In this document: positions 61,772 to 64,000 of the stretch, one piece after another
Layout: each line of letters opens with the position of its first letter
Position numbering within the stretch: position 1 is the stretch's first letter
DNA from: CAZDGV01 sp964505195
Lineage (GTDB): Bacteria; Bacteroidota; Bacteroidia; Chitinophagales; Chitinophagaceae
Length of the DNA: 64,000 nt
Direction: 5' to 3'
Assembly: GCA_964505195.1 (NCBI GenBank)
Contig: CAZDGV010000006.1
Location: 24,484 to 88,483 of the forward strand
Position numbers and translations under genes: made by a program
Notes under the pieces: generated by a model
What the model saw: the letters and a program-made list of their open reading frames with translations, nothing else
The model's database searches: none
What the model was told of the DNA's origin: nothing

Positions 61772-61792
61772 AGGTCCGTCAGGCTTGGACCT
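61772..61792 (-). other. Weak terminator-like hairpin between rplJ and rplL
   Basis: A 6-bp stem (AGGTCC / GGACCT) followed on the minus strand by TTTTC. It is in the rplJ-rplL gap and could adjust the L10:L12 ratio by partial termination or processing. It is not strong enough to call a full terminator. Confidence 0.5.
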
Positions 61793-61816
61793 ATGTTTAA
61801 AAAATAAAACACATGA

Positions 61817-62332
61817 TTACTCAGCTGGAGCTGCTTCTGCTTGCTTCTCACTATGCTGCAACAGGGCTGAAAGTACGCGCTTGGCAGGCGACTGCAACAA
61901 GCCAATCACCTCTCCGATCAGTTCGTTCTTCGTCTTGATTTGAGTAAGCACCTTCAGCTGATTATCTCCGCTGTAGATATCACCATTAATGAATGCTGCT
62001 TTCAGTACGGGGCGCTCGCCATTGCTCTTCTTACGGAAAGAAGAGATAATGAGTGCGGGCTCCTTGGGATTTTCTGAAAACATGAGCGCCGTTACATTAT
62101 TAAGGGCATCGAACACACCCGCATAGCGCTCTGCATCCAAGGATTCAAGTGCTTTGCGAATGAGCGTGTTCTTGGCAACTTTCATCTCCACGTTTTTATC
62201 AAAGCAAGCGCGACGAAGATTACCAACCTGCTCAACAGAAAGCGACTCAGTATCGGTGATATAAAAATTATTGTATTGTGAGAACTTGCCTTTCAGCAGC
62301 TCGATCACTTCGTTTTTTTGATTTTTTGTCAT
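61817..62332 (-). CDS. rplJ: 50S ribosomal protein L10
   Basis: A 171-residue L10. The N-terminal rRNA-binding domain includes FSQYNNFYITDTESLSVEQV and MKVAKNTLIRKALE near 51-64; the C-terminal helix (about 140-171) binds L7/L12 dimers. It anchors the stalk to 23S rRNA. In many bacteria L10 also represses its own mRNA leader; the rplA-rplJ gap here is 32 bp, too short for a long leader. Confidence 0.97.
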   Translation of the reverse strand: MTKNQKNEVIELLKGKFSQYNNFYITDTESLSVEQVGNLRRACFDKNVEMKVAKNTLIRKALESLDAERYAGVFDALNNVTALMFSENPKEPALIISSFRKKSNGERPVLKAAFINGDIYSGDNQLKVLTQIKTKNELIGEVIGLLQSPAKRVLSALLQHSEKQAEAAPAE

Positions 62333-62364
62333 AATTCACTGTTTTAAATCATGCCTTGCATGAA

Positions 62365-63057
62365 TTAGTTAAGGAATGATTTGGTATCAACAGAAATACC
62401 AGGGCCCATGCTGGGTGCCATGAAAACACTCTTAAGGTAAGTGCCTTTGGCGCTAGAGGGCTTGGCTTTGATGATGGCGTTCAAAAACTCTTGTGAGTTC
62501 TCAGCAATCTTTTCAGGTGAAAAGCTTACACGACCTACCGAAGCATGCACGATGCCTGCTTTGTCGACCTTGAAAGCAATTTTACCACCCTTCACCTCGT
62601 TGATCGCGCCTGCAACGTCTGGCGTTACAGTACCAGTTTTGGGGTTGGGCATGAGGTTACGGGGACCAAGCACTTTACCGAGTTTGCCAATTTTAGGCAT
62701 AACAGCAGGTGTGGCGATGATTACATCGATATCGGTCCACCCACCTTCGATTTTGGTGATGAACTCATCCAATCCTACATAATCCGCGCCGGCTGCTTTT
62801 GCTTCAGCCTCCTTATCGGGAGTACAAAGTACCAAAACACGCTTGGTTTTACCGGTGCCATGAGGCAGGGTAACCGTTCCGCGAATGGCCTGATCGGCTT
62901 TTTTGGGATCTACACCCAAACGAATATGAAGGTCAATGGAACTGTCGAATTTGGTACAGTTGATTTCTTTTACCAGCGTTGAAGCTTCCTTGAGGGAATA
63001 AAACTTGTTTTTATCCACCTTCGCTTCCGCTGCTTTTCTTTTTTTGGTCAGTGACAT
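62365..63057 (-). CDS. rplA: 50S ribosomal protein L1
   Basis: A 230-residue L1 matching the family in length. The L1 signature region is visible as GKLGKVLGPRNLMPNPKTGTVT near 123-144, with the RNA-binding FDSSIDLHIRLGVDP near 38-52. It builds the L1 stalk for E-site tRNA release, and in several bacteria represses the rplKA mRNA. It follows rplK by 39 bp. Confidence 0.98.
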   Translation of the reverse strand: MSLTKKRKAAEAKVDKNKFYSLKEASTLVKEINCTKFDSSIDLHIRLGVDPKKADQAIRGTVTLPHGTGKTKRVLVLCTPDKEAEAKAAGADYVGLDEFITKIEGGWTDIDVIIATPAVMPKIGKLGKVLGPRNLMPNPKTGTVTPDVAGAINEVKGGKIAFKVDKAGIVHASVGRVSFSPEKIAENSQEFLNAIIKAKPSSAKGTYLKSVFMAPSMGPGISVDTKSFLN

Positions 63058-63096
63058 GATTCAAAAATTTTGTGTCGGTTCAGACGGGTGAATAAA

Positions 63097-63540
63097 TTAA
63101 TTTTCCCAGGGGGCTTTTCCTTCAACGGTAATACCCATGCTGCGTGCAGTACCTGCAACCATGCTCATAGCGCTTTCCAGTGTAAAGCAGTTAAGGTCGG
63201 GCATTTTGTCTTTAGCAATCGCTTCCACCTGTGCCCAGCTTACCTTACCCACTTTGCTGCGGTTAGGTTCTTTTGAACCGCTCTGCAGTTTCGCGGCTTC
63301 CAGCAACTGTATGGAGGCAGGAGGCGTTTTGATGATAAAGTCAAACGACTTATCAGAATAAACTGTGATGAGAACGGGAAGTACTTTTCCCATTTTGTCC
63401 TGGGTTCTGGCATTAAATTGCTTACAGAACTCCATGATGTTGATGCCCTTGGAACCGAGGGCCGGACCTACTGGAGGCGCAGGGTTGGCTTGTCCGCCTT
63501 TTACCTGCAGCTTCACAAATCCTGAGATTTCTTTAGCCAT
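63097..63540 (-). CDS. rplK: 50S ribosomal protein L11
   Basis: A 147-residue L11. The N-terminal domain contains GGQANPAPPVGPALGSKGINI (15-35), with the Pro-rich region that contacts factors and thiostrepton; the C-terminal RNA-binding domain follows from about 72 (TPPASIQLLEAAKLQSGS). It binds the GTPase-associated centre of 23S rRNA. It is the first gene of the unit, with its own promoter and a leader hairpin. secE and nusG do not precede it. Confidence 0.98.
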   Translation of the reverse strand: MAKEISGFVKLQVKGGQANPAPPVGPALGSKGINIMEFCKQFNARTQDKMGKVLPVLITVYSDKSFDFIIKTPPASIQLLEAAKLQSGSKEPNRSKVGKVSWAQVEAIAKDKMPDLNCFTLESAMSMVAGTARSMGITVEGKAPWEN

Positions 63541-63566
63541 GGCTTTTACTTTTTTTTGGTGTTAAC

Positions 63567-63586
63567 GTCGCTTCATCCGAAGCGAC
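63567..63586 (-). other. Leader hairpin upstream of rplK
   Basis: An 8-bp perfect stem (GTCGCTTC / GAAGCGAC) with loop GGAT on the minus strand, 27 nt before the rplK ATG. The position fits an L1 autoregulatory site, as known for rplKA leaders, but similarity to the L1 rRNA site cannot be judged by eye. Confidence 0.55.
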
Positions 63587-63637
63587 TCCCAAACACATGC
63601 TGCCTTTTTGGGGCATACAAAGAACGAATTGGGGGTG

Positions 63638-63669
63638 CAAATGTAATGGAAATCGTTCATGCCGCCAAA
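63638..63669 (-). promoter_or_regulatory. Promoter for rplKAJL
   Basis: TACATTTG (minus strand, 63638-63645) with TTTG 20 bp upstream (63666-63669), close to the ideal TTTG-N19-21-TAnnTTTG. The predicted leader is about 95 nt. Confidence 0.7.
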
Positions 63670-63849
63670 GATTTTCGGTGTGTCCAGGAAAAATCTGCCC
63701 CGGCGGAGAAAATACACCGGATCGAATTGCTAACGCTTCTGGCGTTTTTTTGACATCTGTGCAAAAAAAAGGATTAGAAAATATTTGCAGATGCAGATTT
63801 TGCACTAATTTTTCGCCCACAACCTAAATCCATTTAAAAACCAATCGTT

Positions 63850-64000
63850 ATGGCTAAAGCAAAGAAAAAGCCCGCAAAGAAAGCGGCTAAAAAACCCGTG
63901 AAAAAAGCAGCCGCTAAAAAGCCTGCGAAAAAAGCCGCTGCTAAAAAAGCGAAAAGTAAAAAGCCTGCAAAAAAAGCAGCTAAGAAGTCTGTAAAAAAAG
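63850..64000 (+). CDS. Histone H1-like Lys/Ala/Pro-rich protein, N-terminal part
   Basis: 50 complete codons from the ATG at 63850 to the window end; the 3' end is missing. The sequence is almost only Lys, Ala, Pro, Val and Ser, in repeats of the type KKPAKKA and KKAAAKK, like the C-terminal tail of eukaryotic histone H1 and bacterial Hc1/Hc2- and BpH1-type proteins. Such proteins bind DNA or RNA non-specifically and compact nucleoids. Small Lys-rich proteins of this kind occur in some Bacteroidota, but the family is defined by composition, so naming is loose. It is transcribed divergently from rplK. Confidence 0.75.
   Translation, partial: MAKAKKKPAKKAAKKPVKKAAAKKPAKKAAAKKAKSKKPAKKAAKKSVKK

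Larger units (their letters stand above)
63541..63849. promoter_or_regulatory. Divergent regulatory region between rplK and the histone H1-like gene
   Basis: A 309-bp gap with no convincing gene. It holds the rplK promoter and leader hairpin (annotated separately). For the plus-strand gene it has a TTTG (63779-63782) 18 bp before a partial -7 match (TAATTTTT, near 63801-63808). The middle part, about 63670-63770, shows nothing recognisable. Confidence 0.55.

Noticed and set aside
63533..63820. A 95-codon minus-strand frame upstream of rplK
   Set aside because: It covers the rplK promoter, leader hairpin and the rplK start codon. The product looks random and starts upstream of the predicted transcription start.
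1..64000. CRISPR arrays, insertion sequences, prophage, integrons, tRNA or rRNA genes
   Set aside because: No spaced direct repeats, transposase or integrase-like proteins, or cloverleaf-like sequences were seen; nearly all DNA is taken up by recognisable genes.

Overview
The window looks like a piece of a Bacteroidota chromosome, most likely a Chitinophagaceae-type member. The evidence is a fused SecDF, DUF4294, DUF6702 and DUF2911 proteins, a HupE/UreJ-M1 peptidase pair, bacillithiol genes (BshB1 and a YfiT/BstA-type transferase), a Cys-type CcmE, few purine-rich Shine-Dalgarno stretches, and repeated TAnnTTTG promoter elements just upstream of starts. The placement is inferred from gene content; no 16S rRNA gene is present. 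Three runs of exactly 100 N (22693-22792, 26493-26592, 39490-39589) show that this is a scaffolded draft assembly.

Layout. 1-4.1 kb (minus): acetoacetate-CoA ligase (cut by the window edge), an RlmK-like rRNA methyltransferase, an AspC-type aminotransferase and a lipoprotein serine hydrolase. 4.3-7.3 kb: secDF with a clear terminator. 7.3-16.5 kb: an IscA-type Fe-S protein, a methylmalonyl-CoA mutase large chain without a B12 domain, a secreted M20 amidohydrolase, TspO, a beta-propeller protein, a YggS PLP protein, an acyl-CoA dehydrogenase, a TPMT-like methyltransferase and a fatty acid desaturase. 16.5-21 kb (minus): bshB1, a DUF4294 protein, and the cytochrome c maturation pair ccmE-ccmF. 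21-26.5 kb (plus): a ureohydrolase, a small membrane protein broken by a false gap, an orphan radical SAM enzyme, a TonB-like protein and folC (cut by a gap). 26.6-30.5 kb (minus): an apparent operon fbp - ABC ATPase - FKBP - bstA-like - NUDIX, preceded by a GtrA gene. 30.6-45.5 kb: mostly exported proteins (M14 and M1 peptidases, amidohydrolase, esterase, MORN-repeat protein, Asp-box propeller, DUF2911), plus a methyltransferase/PAP2 pair, a CNNM/CBS transporter and HupE. 45.6-52.8 kb: envelope and polysaccharide genes (Gfo/Idh/MocA oxidoreductase, sugar transferase, FemAB-like protein; then on the minus strand ispD, hldE-type kinase, APC permease, OmpH/Skp).

52.9-63.5 kb (minus) is the conserved rplK-rplA-rplJ-rplL-rpoB-rpoC block. 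rplKAJL and rpoBC are separated by an intrinsic terminator followed by a good promoter, so they are probably separate transcription units. secE and nusG, which usually precede rplK, are absent. rplK instead faces a divergent gene for a Lys/Ala/Pro-rich histone H1-like protein that runs off the window end.

I found no CRISPR array, insertion sequence, prophage, rRNA or tRNA gene, and no obvious defence island. Most of the window is housekeeping and envelope metabolism. The points most worth a second look are the broken nusG/rplK linkage with the histone-like neighbour, the terminator-promoter switch before rpoB, the orphan radical SAM protein, the CxxxY-type CcmE, the near-leaderless promoters, a palindrome over the predicted start site of an APC permease, and the assembly gaps.
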